Source of the DNA: Kordia sp. SMS9
GTDB lineage: Bacteria > Bacteroidota > Bacteroidia > Flavobacteriales > Flavobacteriaceae
Direction: 5' to 3'
Assembly (NCBI RefSeq): GCF_003352465.1
Contig: NZ_CP031153.1
Span: 374,001-438,000, forward strand
Length of the DNA stretch: 64,000 nucleotides
Below are positions 19,024-27,378 of the stretch, in pieces. The translations under genes were made by a program, and so were the position numbers. The notes under the pieces are model-generated. The model did no database searches, was not told the origin of the DNA, and saw only the letters and a list, made by a program, of their open reading frames with translations. How positions within the stretch are numbered: position 1 is the stretch's first letter; every line of letters starts with the position of its first letter.

Positions 19024-20193
19024 TTATATGTGTCCTTCTAGTAATTTTTTTGCGATTAGTATTTTCATGATTTCATTGGTACCTCCGTAGATTTTAGCGA
19101 CTCTATTATCGGCAAATCTTCGTGCGATTGGATATTCCCACATATAACCGTAACCACCAAATAGTTGTAAACATTCGTCAATGATATTGGTACTCATTTC
19201 AGAGGCTGAGCATTTGGCAATTGCTGCTGATTCGGCACTGAGTTCTCCGCGTATTTCCAAGGCAATACATTGATCTATAAATGCCTGATGAATTTGTAGC
19301 TGTGTAGCACATTCTGCAAGCTTAAATTGCGTGTTTTGAAAACCTGCAATTGGCTTTTTGAACGCTTTTCGTATGGTCGTATATTTGATCGTTTCTTCAA
19401 TAGCTCCTTTTGCCATTCCTGCACTAGCAATAGCAATGGTTAGACGTTCTCGTGATAGTTCATTCATCATCAACTGAAAGCCTTTCCCTTCTTCAAACAA
19501 CACTTGTTCTTTGGGCACTTTTACATTGTCAAAAAATAATGTACATGTATCTTGCGCGTGCATTCCTAGTTTTTTGAAGGTTGTTCCTTTTTGAAAACCT
19601 TCTGCGGTGGCATCCATCAAAAGCAATGTAATACTGTCTTTTTGGGACGCATTGGGTGTTTTTACGGCAACAATTGCAAAATCGCACAACAACCCATTTG
19701 TGATAAAAATTTTCTGTCCGTTCACCAAATAATAGGAACCTTTGTCAACAGCTGTGGTTTTTATGTTTGACAAATCGCTTCCACAATCGGGTTCTGTCAT
19801 GGCTATGGCACCAATTTTAGTTCCTTGTGACATTGCGGGCAGATAGCTATTTTTCTGCGCTTCCGTACCATATTTTACAATGTAATTGGCAATAATATCT
19901 GAGTGTAATGAGAAGCCAGGACCTGTAATTCCGAAATTGGCTAATTTTTCAATGAATAAGGCACTAAAAGAGAAATCGAACCCAACACCTCCATATTTTT
20001 CTGGAACGTCAATACAGAGCAATCCTTGTGTGCCAGTTTGTTCCCAAATTTCTCTGGAAACCTTGCCGTTTTTTTCCCATTCGGCATGAAATGGAAGTAT
20101 TTCTCTTTTCAAAAAATCGTCAATCATTAACCCAATGAGTTCATGATTTTGACTTTCGTATATGTTTCTTTTTACTAGTAATTCGCTCAGCAT
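19024..20193 (-). CDS. Acyl-CoA dehydrogenase, long-chain (ACADL)-like
   Basis: The 389-residue protein has the acyl-CoA dehydrogenase fold, with the FAD/substrate segment AMTEPDCGSD and the C-terminal GYGYMWEYPI...IYGGTNEIMK. The usual MCAD catalytic Glu position (IYEGT) is Gly here, as in long-chain dehydrogenases. The alternative base is probably the Glu in ELSRERL of helix G. The reaction is alpha,beta-desaturation of an acyl-CoA or acyl-carrier thioester. It is co-directional with the NRPS operon but separated from it by 114 bases, so cluster membership is likely, not certain. It could instead serve general fatty-acid oxidation. Confidence 0.85.
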   Translation of the reverse strand: MLSELLVKRNIYESQNHELIGLMIDDFLKREILPFHAEWEKNGKVSREIWEQTGTQGLLCIDVPEKYGGVGFDFSFSALFIEKLANFGITGPGFSLHSDIIANYIVKYGTEAQKNSYLPAMSQGTKIGAIAMTEPDCGSDLSNIKTTAVDKGSYYLVNGQKIFITNGLLCDFAIVAVKTPNASQKDSITLLLMDATAEGFQKGTTFKKLGMHAQDTCTLFFDNVKVPKEQVLFEEGKGFQLMMNELSRERLTIAIASAGMAKGAIEETIKYTTIRKAFKKPIAGFQNTQFKLAECATQLQIHQAFIDQCIALEIRGELSAESAAIAKCSASEMSTNIIDECLQLFGGYGYMWEYPIARRFADNRVAKIYGGTNEIMKILIAKKLLEGHI

Positions 20194-20284
20194 TACGATA
20201 CTTACAATCTTATTTTTTTGGCACTATAGCAATTATTTTCTAGGTAAGTTAGTAAAAAAATAGCTGTTAAAATAGATTTTAAAT

Positions 20285-20292
20285 CAAAATTA
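20285..20292 (-). promoter_or_regulatory. Candidate -7 element (TAATTTTG) upstream of the acyl-CoA dehydrogenase
   Basis: On the minus strand the bases read TAATTTTG, matching the Bacteroidota -7 consensus TAnnTTTG, about 92 bases before the start codon. No well-spaced TTG/TTTG -33 box is seen, so this is a weak candidate. The rest of the 306-base gap 20194-20499 is A/T-rich and holds the terminator at 20441-20476. Confidence 0.3.
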
Positions 20293-20440
20293 ACGATTGT
20301 TTGACTGTTCGATAAACACTACAACGATTGCGTAAATTGATCCTGGTATTTTTATGTTTAATTTGAGACGTTTTTTGTTCTGAAGATGATTTTTTCAAGA
20401 TTCCAAAGCTGTCCGTATTTGCATACTTTTTTCTCAACCA

Positions 20441-20476
20441 AAAAAAAGCTTCACATGTACTGCAAAGCTTTTTTTT
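20441..20476 (-). terminator. Rho-independent terminator of the kdgK-eda-lacI operon
   Basis: The A-rich arm ending in GCTT and the matching arm AAGCTTTTTTTT form an 11-bp stem around a 13-base loop, 24 bases downstream of the truncated LacI gene. The stem has A/T tracts on both sides, so it could work in both directions. Confidence 0.8.
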
Positions 20477-20499
20477 AATCTATTGATCAAACTATTTTT

Positions 20500-21039
20500 T
20501 TAAACCACAATGAACGAAGCAAGCAGCTCAGAAAACGCTTGCATACAGTTTTGCTTTAATTCCTTTTCTTGAATTTCTTCCGAAAGTTGAACACATTGTA
20601 TTGGTAAGGAGTGATTTTGTGGTTTTCGAAGTGAGTTCAATGAATTTTTTGTGACTAAAATTGCGCCGTCTACACTGCCGTCGTTGATGCTTTTCAGACA
20701 TTCTTTTTCGCGTTTTTTTTCCTCAAAAGATTGAAATACTAGGATGCGATAGCCATATTTGGAAGCTACTTTTTCAATATTGTATAAAAAGCAACTATAA
20801 AAATTCGTGTTAATTTGAGGAATGATCACTGCAATCGCTTTGGTTTGTTTTTTACGTAATGCCACCGCATAATTATTAGGAACATAATTATGCTGGTCGG
20901 CGATTTTTTGAATGGCTTTTCGGGTAGAAGGACTGATATCGAATTTGTTATTCAATGCCTTTGAAACCGTTGATACCGAAAAACCTGAAAGTTGCGATAA
21001 ATCTTTTAACGTCATTGTAGAAAATGATGACAAACTCAT
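20500..21039 (-). CDS. Truncated LacI-family regulator (DNA-binding domain plus partial sensor domain)
   Basis: The 179-residue protein starts with a canonical LacI helix-turn-helix and hinge (TLKDLSQLSGFSVSTVSKALN, then YVPNNYAVALRK). It runs only into the first sugar-binding subdomain (AVIIPQINTNFYS) before stopping; full-length relatives have about 340 residues. The start codon overlaps the stop of the KDPG aldolase gene by 4 bases, so it is translationally coupled. It may be a degraded gene or a deliberately short DNA binder. It shares fold and probably ligand class with the full-length LacI at 22970-23992. Confidence 0.75.
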   Translation of the reverse strand: MSLSSFSTMTLKDLSQLSGFSVSTVSKALNNKFDISPSTRKAIQKIADQHNYVPNNYAVALRKKQTKAIAVIIPQINTNFYSCFLYNIEKVASKYGYRILVFQSFEEKKREKECLKSINDGSVDGAILVTKNSLNSLRKPQNHSLPIQCVQLSEEIQEKELKQNCMQAFSELLASFIVV

Positions 21040-21704
21040 GTTTTTAATTGTTTTATAATCTGAAGTGCTTTTTGCGTTGTTGCTTTTATTTTTTCTAGAT
21101 CAAAGGTTCCATTTGCTTCTTTTTTCACCAATTTGGAACCCATTCCCACGCAAGTGGCACCTGCGTTGAACCAACCTTCTAAGTTTTCCTGTGTTGGCGC
21201 CACACCACCAGTTGGCATGATACTCGTCCAAGGTTGTGGTCCTTTGATCGCTTTGATAAAATTTGGTCCGTAAATTCCGCCAGGGAATAATTTCACAATT
21301 TCACAGCCTAATTCTTCTGCTTTCGCGATTTCTGTGAGCGATCCGCAACCTGGCGACCATAGTACTTTTCTACGATTGCAAACGATGGCAATGTCTTCTC
21401 GCAATACAGGTGTTACGATAAAATTCGCGCCAAGCGACATGTATAAAGAAGCGGCAGCAGCATCTGTAACAGAGCCAACACCCATAATCATTCCAGGCAA
21501 TTCTGCAATGGCGTATTTTGTTAGTTCACTGAAAATTTCATGGGCAAAATCGCCACGTGCTGTAAATTCTAGCAAGCGAGCGCCGCCGTCATAACAAGCT
21601 TTGACTACTTTTTTACTTACTTCTATATCATTGTTGAAGAAGAGCGGAACCAATCCTGTTTCCTTCATTATTTGTGCTACTTCGAGTCTTGAATATTGTG
21701 CCAT
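21036..21704 (-). CDS. eda: 2-dehydro-3-deoxy-phosphogluconate (KDPG) aldolase
   Basis: The 222-residue class I aldolase cleaves KDPG to pyruvate and glyceraldehyde-3-phosphate. The Schiff-base lysine lies in IVKLFPGG, the catalytic Glu in LLEFTARG, and the phosphate loop in PTGGV. It is downstream of KDG kinase in the same operon, the last two steps of alginate monomer breakdown. The length is typical. A GAAA-loop hairpin sits in the 70-base gap between the two genes. Confidence 0.92.
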   Translation of the reverse strand: MAQYSRLEVAQIMKETGLVPLFFNNDIEVSKKVVKACYDGGARLLEFTARGDFAHEIFSELTKYAIAELPGMIMGVGSVTDAAAASLYMSLGANFIVTPVLREDIAIVCNRRKVLWSPGCGSLTEIAKAEELGCEIVKLFPGGIYGPNFIKAIKGPQPWTSIMPTGGVAPTQENLEGWFNAGATCVGMGSKLVKKEANGTFDLEKIKATTQKALQIIKQLKT

Positions 21705-21721
21705 TAAATGATTTATTTTTA

Positions 21722-21739
21722 TTCCCGTGAAAACGGGAA
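21722..21739 (-). other. Intercistronic hairpin between kdgK and eda
   Basis: TTCCCGT-GAAA-ACGGGAA is a perfect 7-bp stem, here read on the plus strand. It has no long T-run, so it is more likely an mRNA processing or stability element than a terminator. Confidence 0.55.
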
Positions 21740-21774
21740 GTATTTTAATATTGAGCTGAAATTAAACAGATTAC

Positions 21775-22821
21775 TTATCTCGCAACTCTTCCAGAAGCGT
21801 CTCCACCCATTAATTTTTCTACTTCTGCAATGGTGGATAGGTTTGCGTCTCCTTTGATGGTGTGCTTTAAACAAGAAGCTGCAACTGCAAAGTCCAATGC
21901 ATTTTGATCATCTTCTGGGTATTTGAGCAATCCGTAGATCAATCCGCCCATAAACGAATCGCCACCACCAACTCTATCTACGATATCTGTAATTTGATAT
22001 TGACGTGTTTCGTACATTTTTGAACCATCGTATAAAACGCCTGCCCATGTATTGTGTGAAGCTGAGATAGATCCTCTTAACGTTGTGATTACTTTTTTGG
22101 CTCTTGGAAATTTTTCCATCATTTGTTTACAAACTGATAAGAATGCTTCTGCTTTTACATCGTGTCCGTGTTTGTGTACATCGAGTCCTTCTGGGTGAAT
22201 GCCGAAGTGTTTTTCCGCATCTTCTTCGTTTCCTAATACGATATCACAATAGGAAGTCAATTCAGTCATGACTTTTTCTCTGTGCGCGTCATCACAATAT
22301 TTCCAAAGTTTTGCTCTGTAGTTTAAGTCGGTAGAGATTGTAATTCCTTTGGCGCTTGCTGCTTTTACAGCTTCTAAACAAACATCTGCGGCTCCTTGTG
22401 ATATGGCTGGTGTAATTCCTGTCCAGTGAAACCATTTTACACCATCAAAAACAGCGTCCCAATCAATCATTCCCGACGTAACTTCTGCGATGGCTGAATG
22501 TGCTCTGTCGTACACAACTTTACTTCCTCTACTTACCGCTCCAGTTTCCAAGAAATAGATTCCCAAACGGTCTCCGCCCCACACAATTTTGTTGACACCA
22601 ACGCCGCGTTTTCGCATTTCCATCATAGCGCAATGTCCAATATCGTTGTCGGGCAAACGTGTTACAAAATCTACATCTACTCCATAATTGGCTAATGAAA
22701 CCGCTACGTTCGATTCTCCTCCTCCATACACGACGTCGAAACTATTTGTTTGCGAAAACCTTAAAAATCCTGGAGGTGCTAAACGAAGCATGATTTCTCC
22801 AAAAGTGACTACTTTACTCAT
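21775..22821 (-). CDS. kdgK: 2-dehydro-3-deoxygluconate (KDG) kinase
   Basis: The 348-residue PfkB/ribokinase-family protein has GGGESNVAVSLA near the N-terminus and the anion-hole/catalytic-base motif DRVGGGDSFMGG near residue 290. It phosphorylates KDG, made by reducing the alginate monomer DEH. The next gene encodes KDPG aldolase. The operator palindrome at 22855-22874 lies 33 bases before its start, so LacI-type control is likely. Confidence 0.9.
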   Translation of the reverse strand: MSKVVTFGEIMLRLAPPGFLRFSQTNSFDVVYGGGESNVAVSLANYGVDVDFVTRLPDNDIGHCAMMEMRKRGVGVNKIVWGGDRLGIYFLETGAVSRGSKVVYDRAHSAIAEVTSGMIDWDAVFDGVKWFHWTGITPAISQGAADVCLEAVKAASAKGITISTDLNYRAKLWKYCDDAHREKVMTELTSYCDIVLGNEEDAEKHFGIHPEGLDVHKHGHDVKAEAFLSVCKQMMEKFPRAKKVITTLRGSISASHNTWAGVLYDGSKMYETRQYQITDIVDRVGGGDSFMGGLIYGLLKYPEDDQNALDFAVAASCLKHTIKGDANLSTIAEVEKLMGGDASGRVAR

Positions 22822-22854
22822 TTTATATCGTCTTTATTTGTTAAAATTTCTTTT

Positions 22855-22874
22855 TTGCTTAAACGTTTAACCAA
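22855..22874. promoter_or_regulatory. LacI-type operator O1 (kdgK side)
   Basis: TTGCTTAAACGTTTAACCAA is a near-perfect palindrome with the perfect core TTAAACGTTTAA and the central CG typical of LacI-family sites. A close second copy is at 22934-22953, next to the regulator gene. Confidence 0.75.
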
Positions 22875-22904
22875 GAGTCGAAAAATAAATCAAAACGGGT
22901 ATGT

Positions 22905-22936
22905 TTTGATTTTTTACTTTAAAAAAGCTACTTTTG
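22905..22936 (+). promoter_or_regulatory. Promoter of the full-length lacI-type gene
   Basis: TTTG at 22905-22908 and TACTTTTG at 22929-22936 are separated by 20 bases, matching the Bacteroidota -33/-7 consensus. The -7 element runs directly into operator O2, so bound repressor would block it. Confidence 0.7.
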
Positions 22937-22953
22937 CTTAATCGTTTAAGCAA
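22934..22953. promoter_or_regulatory. LacI-type operator O2 (autoregulatory)
   Basis: TTGCTTAATCGTTTAAGCAA is a palindrome with a single mismatched pair. It overlaps the end of the -7 element and the expected transcription start, and lies 16 bases before the GTG start of the LacI gene. This arrangement predicts autorepression. Confidence 0.78.
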
Positions 22954-22969
22954 ATATATAAAAAACTAC

Positions 22970-23992
22970 GTGAAAAAAAAAAGAACTACGATAAAAGACA
23001 TTGCTACTGTGTTGAATATTTCTCCTGCAGCGGTTTCGAAAGCACTTCATGACGATTCTAGAATTAGTGCAAAAACCAAAGCTGCTGTGAAACGTGTTGC
23101 GAAGGAATTGAATTATCAACCCAATCATTTAGCAAGCGCACTGCGAAAAGGGAAAAGTAATTTAGTGGGCGTTATTGTTCCGAGAACGAGTAGCAACTTT
23201 TTTTCATCCGTGATTCAAAATATCGAAGAAGTTCTCAATAAGGAAGGCTATAATATCATTATTACACAATCTAACGAATCTTTTCAGAAAGAATGTAATA
23301 ATATAGACACGTTGCTTTTTACCCAAGTTGATGGCATTATTGCTTCAATGGCAAATGAAACAGTTGATTTGTCATATTATGAAAAAGTAAAATCGAAAGG
23401 AATTCCATTGATTTTATTTGACAGAGGAGAGAACGATTTGAATGTAGATTATATCGGAATTAACGATTATGATAGTAGTTTTATGATTGTGGAACACCTT
23501 ATTTCCAAAGGGTGCAAACGTATTGCGCATATTGGCGGTTTTAGACATACGCGAATTTTTAATAATAGAATTCGAGGATATGTTGATGCCATACATTCGT
23601 ATAATTTACCTCATGATGATGATTTGCTTATAGAAAGTAGTTTGACCTTGGAAGACGGAAAGTTAAAAATGCAAGAATTGTTAGCCTTAGAAAATCCTCC
23701 AGATGCCGTGTATATTGCAGGAGATTATGCTGCCTTGGGCGCGTTGCAGTTGTTGAAAGAAAAGAATATCAATGTTCCTAATGATATTTGCTTGGTGGGT
23801 TTTGGAAACGAACCTTTTACTTCGTTAGTCACTCCAACCATTACAAGTATTAATCAACACAGTGCGCAAATAGGGCAATTGGCTGCCAAAACTTTTTTGG
23901 AACGTGTAAAGATGGATCCTTTGAAACAAACGCTGAATAAGATTATTTTAGACGCGGCGTTGATTGAACGCGATTCGTCTCAAAAAGAATAA
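22970..23992 (+). CDS. LacI-family transcriptional regulator of KDG/alginate catabolism
   Basis: The frame is open from 22934, but I choose GTG at 22970, because earlier codons lie within the operator and promoter. The result is 340 residues, the family norm, beginning VKKKRTTIKDIATVLN. The helix-turn-helix is TIKDIATVLNISPAAVSKALH, the hinge is NHLASALRKGKS, and a periplasmic-binding-protein-like sensor domain follows to the end. It is divergent from kdgK with two shared operators. The ligand is probably KDG or KDPG (inference). Confidence 0.9.
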   Translation: MKKKRTTIKDIATVLNISPAAVSKALHDDSRISAKTKAAVKRVAKELNYQPNHLASALRKGKSNLVGVIVPRTSSNFFSSVIQNIEEVLNKEGYNIIITQSNESFQKECNNIDTLLFTQVDGIIASMANETVDLSYYEKVKSKGIPLILFDRGENDLNVDYIGINDYDSSFMIVEHLISKGCKRIAHIGGFRHTRIFNNRIRGYVDAIHSYNLPHDDDLLIESSLTLEDGKLKMQELLALENPPDAVYIAGDYAALGALQLLKEKNINVPNDICLVGFGNEPFTSLVTPTITSINQHSAQIGQLAAKTFLERVKMDPLKQTLNKIILDAALIERDSSQKE

Positions 23993-24213
23993 GCGCTATT
24001 GCCAATACCATTTACACCTTGAATGTACCCAATAAAATGTGTCTTTTTGCGCTTTATTACGTTGTAAAAATAAAACAGAACTTAGGCTGTGCTTAATTTT
24101 CACGTCTCATCTATCACAAAAATTCATCATTTTATTTCTGGCTAAATTCAAAATATAACTGGTATAAAAAACAATAACGCCTATTCATTCTGAAAATAAA
24201 AAATATTTTTATG

Positions 24214-24978
24214 CTAGATTCCTAACGCTTGTCCACCACCAATTTGGATCGTTTCCGCAGTGATAAATGAAGCATCTTTACTTGCTAAGAATGAAATAAC
24301 ACCTGCTACATCTTCTGGTTGTCCTAAGCGTCCTAACATAATATTGTTTGCCCAAGAAGCAAAAACTTCTGGTTTTGTTGATTTTATTTGTGCGTGAAAT
24401 GGCGTATCAATCGTTCCTGGTGATACTGCATTGGATCGAATCCCATATTCTGCTAAATCTTTGGCTAATGCTCTTGTGATGGCATGTACTCCAGCTTTTG
24501 AAGTTCCGTAAATTCCAGCACCTGGTCCACCAGCAGTCCATCCTGCATTTGAGGTGTAGTTAATGATGGAAGGATGTTCTCCTTTTTTCAGGTATGGTAT
24601 TGCCGCTCTGGATGCAAAAAATACAGAATCAAGGTTTAGTGCCATGACAAAACGATAGAATTCCGTGGTCATTTCTTCAAATCGAGAACGTCCGCCTAAT
24701 CCACCAGCGTTGTTTACAAGTACATCTATTTTGCCATATTTTTCTCCAATTTTGACAATGTTTTCTGTTACTTGATCTTCTTTTGTAACATCAAAACCGT
24801 AATATTCGGCAGTTATTCCTGCATCTGTTAATTGTTTTAGTTTTTCAGCACCAGCTTTATCATCTATACCATTTAAAATTACGGTATACCCATCTTCTCC
24901 CAATCTTTTTGCTACTTCGAAACCAATACCACCAGTAGCTCCAGTGATGATTGCTACTTTTCCGTTGTTTGTGTTCAT
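24214..24978 (-). CDS. SDR-family reductase, probable DEH (4-deoxy-L-erythro-5-hexoseulose uronate) reductase
   Basis: The 254-residue short-chain dehydrogenase has the cofactor motif TGATGGIG, NNAG and the catalytic YGTSK with an upstream Ser. In alginate loci this enzyme reduces DEH to KDG with NAD(P)H. Here it follows the MFS transporter by 28 bases and precedes the kinase-aldolase genes. The substrate assignment rests on this context. The 221-base gap 23993-24213 on its left contains no gene. Confidence 0.82.
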   Translation of the reverse strand: MNTNNGKVAIITGATGGIGFEVAKRLGEDGYTVILNGIDDKAGAEKLKQLTDAGITAEYYGFDVTKEDQVTENIVKIGEKYGKIDVLVNNAGGLGGRSRFEEMTTEFYRFVMALNLDSVFFASRAAIPYLKKGEHPSIINYTSNAGWTAGGPGAGIYGTSKAGVHAITRALAKDLAEYGIRSNAVSPGTIDTPFHAQIKSTKPEVFASWANNIMLGRLGQPEDVAGVISFLASKDASFITAETIQIGGGQALGI

Positions 24979-25006
24979 TTTATATTCTTTTATGTATTGT
25001 TTTTGA

Positions 25007-26308
25007 TTATTTTTTTGCTTTTAAAGGTTCTATTTTAGGAATTAAGCCCCAAACACTTGCTATGACTATAAATGCTAACACTGCTCCAATGATAAATGCA
25101 GGTGCATAATTTCCTCCTTTTGTTAACATTGGTACTAAGGCTACCAAACCTGCTCCTGATAATTTTGCGGCTGTTCCTGCAAAACCTGAAAGTGTGCCTA
25201 CTGTTTTCTTTCCGTATAAATCACTTGGCAAGGTTTGTACATTTCCGATAGCTGTTTGAAAACCAAAGAGAACGACCGCCATGATTAATACTGCGGCAAT
25301 AGGCGAACCTGGATTTGACAAGGCTAATAAAGCTGGAAGCATAATGACACATCCTAGCGTGATGACTACTTTACGTGTTTTATTGACATTCCAACCCGCT
25401 TTTAATCTGTTTTGCGCATATAAGCCACCAAACCAAGCGCCTAACATTGCACCTACATACGGAACCCAACCGTAAATACCAATGCCTTTTACGTCCATCC
25501 CGTATACTTCTGATAAGTATAGTGGAATCCAAAAAACAAATAACCACCAAATTGGATCTATTGCTGCGGAAGCTATAATAACTCCCCAACTTTGTTTGCG
25601 TGATAGTAGTTCGCCTGTAGTTGGATTATATTCTTCTTCTTTTTGAGTATTATCTTCAGCTTCTTTTACTTTTTGACCGCTTAGAATGTATTTTTTTTCT
25701 TCTTCCGTTAACCATGGATGCTTTTTTGGTGGTGCTTTTACGATGATTAACCAAGGAACTAACCACAGCAAACCGATCAAACCTACAATGACAAATATCA
25801 TTTGCCAACTAAAATACACCGTTAAGAAAGCGATGGCTGGTATAGCAACGATACCGCCTATTGCGGCTCCAGAGTTGAATAATCCTTGTGCAAAGGCTCT
25901 TTCAGTTGTAGGAAACCATTCTGCATTTCCTTTGGCGGCTCCTGGCCAGTTTCCTGCTTCTGAGATTCCTAGTATAGATCGAAAAATAGCAAAGCTTGCG
26001 ACGCCTTTTGCTAATGCGTGAAGTGCGGTTGCTATGGACCAAAAACCTATGGATAATACAAAACCTATTCTTGTGCCTACTTTGTCAAATATTTTCCCGA
26101 AAATTGACTGTCCAAAGGCATATGAAAACATAAAAACTACTGAAATAAAAGCGTAAATTTCTTTTCTTTCTGTGGTTGTTTTTTCTGGATACAAATCTTC
26201 TGCTATACTTGGCCATAGTACGACCAATGCTTGTCTATCGATATAGTTAATTATAGTTGCTAAGGCTATTAAACCTATAATCCACCATCGTAATCCTTTT
26301 ATCTTCAT
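25007..26308 (-). CDS. MFS transporter, hexuronate/DEH uptake (ExuT-like)
   Basis: The protein has 12 transmembrane segments. It begins MKIKGLRWWIIGLIALATIINYIDRQAL, and the NYIDR signature in the first helix is typical of the anion:cation symporter (ACS) family that imports hexuronates. An upstream in-frame ATG at 26353 would add 15 residues, but that segment overlaps a palindrome at 26331-26350. The start at 26308 fits ACS family alignments (433 residues). It is followed at 28 bases by the SDR reductase. It probably imports unsaturated uronate monomers across the inner membrane. Confidence 0.88.
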   Translation of the reverse strand: MKIKGLRWWIIGLIALATIINYIDRQALVVLWPSIAEDLYPEKTTTERKEIYAFISVVFMFSYAFGQSIFGKIFDKVGTRIGFVLSIGFWSIATALHALAKGVASFAIFRSILGISEAGNWPGAAKGNAEWFPTTERAFAQGLFNSGAAIGGIVAIPAIAFLTVYFSWQMIFVIVGLIGLLWLVPWLIIVKAPPKKHPWLTEEEKKYILSGQKVKEAEDNTQKEEEYNPTTGELLSRKQSWGVIIASAAIDPIWWLFVFWIPLYLSEVYGMDVKGIGIYGWVPYVGAMLGAWFGGLYAQNRLKAGWNVNKTRKVVITLGCVIMLPALLALSNPGSPIAAVLIMAVVLFGFQTAIGNVQTLPSDLYGKKTVGTLSGFAGTAAKLSGAGLVALVPMLTKGGNYAPAFIIGAVLAFIVIASVWGLIPKIEPLKAKK

Positions 26309-26330
26309 GTTGTGTGTATGAGATGTATGC

Positions 26331-26350
26331 ATACTTGAATGAACAAGTAT
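26331..26350. promoter_or_regulatory. Palindrome upstream of the MFS gene
   Basis: ATACTTG and CAAGTAT form a perfect inverted repeat with a 6-base spacer, 22 bases before the chosen start codon. It could be an operator, but it does not match the LacI or GntR boxes found elsewhere in the locus. Confidence 0.4.
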
Positions 26351-26510
26351 CACACATTATTTTTTTAGAGCAATGTAGCCCATTGAATTTTTGAAAGTAA
26401 TTCGTTTCATGAAGAAATGTATGTTACGTTTCTATCTATAAAATTACGTTCCCTCCTATTTTTTTGACAATTTTGAAGTCGTGCATCTTCAAAATTGGTT
26501 GTATTATTCA

Positions 26511-27212
26511 TTAAACATTATAACAGTATTGATATAATATTTTAAAGTGTTCTTTCATTTTTTGTTTTGCCAATTGCGGATTTTGATTTTTGATAGCTTC
26601 ATAAATTTCGGTGTGTTCATGAATTCCCGATTCTGCTAAATCTTTGTCACATACATGGTATTTTTCAAAGTTTGTGATGATTTCTGGTGTTATACTTAGC
26701 ATGAAGGTATTCATGGTACTGTTTCCACAGGCTTTGGCAATGGCTAAATGAAACAGCAAGTCTTCCTGTACTGCATCTTCTCCACGCAGAACTTTTTCGG
26801 TATACGCATCAAGTGTAGCTTTTATTTTTTGAAGATCTTCATCCGTTCTGCGAAGTGCTGCGAGTCGTACTGTTTTTAGTTCTAACAAAATTCTAGTTTC
26901 TACCAACGATTTAAAGTCAGGCTCTTCTAAGCCTAAGATATCTTCAATCATACCATTCATTGCAACGACACCGATGTTGGCAACAAATGTTCCACTTTGC
27001 GGAATTGATTTTAGCAACCCATAATATTCAAGTTTTTGAATGGCTTCTCGAACATTACTACGTGTCACATCAAACTTTTCAGACAGCATTCGCTCAGACG
27101 GAAGTTTGTCTCCAGGTTCTAAGTTTTTTGCATTGATTAAGTCTTTTATTTTCGAGATAATCTCACTTTGAACGTTTAGTGTTTCTTTTTTTGTTACGAT
27201 GTCTAATTTCAT
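26511..27212 (-). CDS. GntR-family (FadR subfamily) regulator of the alginate locus
   Basis: The 233-residue protein has an N-terminal winged helix (GDKLPSERMLSEKFDVTRSNVREAI, about residues 38-62) and a C-terminal all-helical FCD effector domain. The FCD metal/ligand histidines are plausible in LLFHLAIA and IHEHTEIY. This is the UxuR/ExuR/FadR type that responds to uronate-derived ligands. A TGGTTAACCA box sits 18 bases upstream, and identical boxes precede susC and the outer PL7 gene, so it is the likely regulator of this regulon and of itself. Confidence 0.9.
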   Translation of the reverse strand: MKLDIVTKKETLNVQSEIISKIKDLINAKNLEPGDKLPSERMLSEKFDVTRSNVREAIQKLEYYGLLKSIPQSGTFVANIGVVAMNGMIEDILGLEEPDFKSLVETRILLELKTVRLAALRRTDEDLQKIKATLDAYTEKVLRGEDAVQEDLLFHLAIAKACGNSTMNTFMLSITPEIITNFEKYHVCDKDLAESGIHEHTEIYEAIKNQNPQLAKQKMKEHFKILYQYCYNV

Positions 27213-27229
27213 ACGCTAGTGACTGTAAT

Positions 27230-27256
27230 TGGTTAACCAGATTTGTATGTTAAATT
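27230..27256. promoter_or_regulatory. GntR/FadR-type operator upstream of its own gene
   Basis: TGGTTAACCA at 27230-27239 is identical to the boxes at 34012 and 39431. The adjacent second box (27243-27256) is present only in degenerate form. The position just before the GntR start predicts autoregulation. Confidence 0.7.
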
Positions 27257-27310
27257 TATAAAATTAATAAGGAATACACGTTAACATTTTTAGAAATCTT
27301 TACTGGAATC

Positions 27311-27337
27311 TTACTGATCAATTTTTCAGATCAGTAA
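27311..27337 (-). terminator. Stem-loop after the susCD-lyase operon
   Basis: TTACTGATC and GATCAGTAA form a perfect 9-bp stem with a 9-base loop. It lies 42-68 bases after the PL7 gene ending at 27379. It lacks a clear T-run, so it is a weak terminator or an mRNA 3'-end stabiliser. Confidence 0.55.
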
Positions 27338-27378
27338 AATCCGAGCAAAGCACAATCCAAATTAAATAAACTTTATTA

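Noticed and set aside
24001..24180. Possible second copy of the 214-375 repeat (ATACCATTTACAC ... AACTGGTAT)
   Set aside because: The arms match poorly and the interior does not resemble the first copy by eye.
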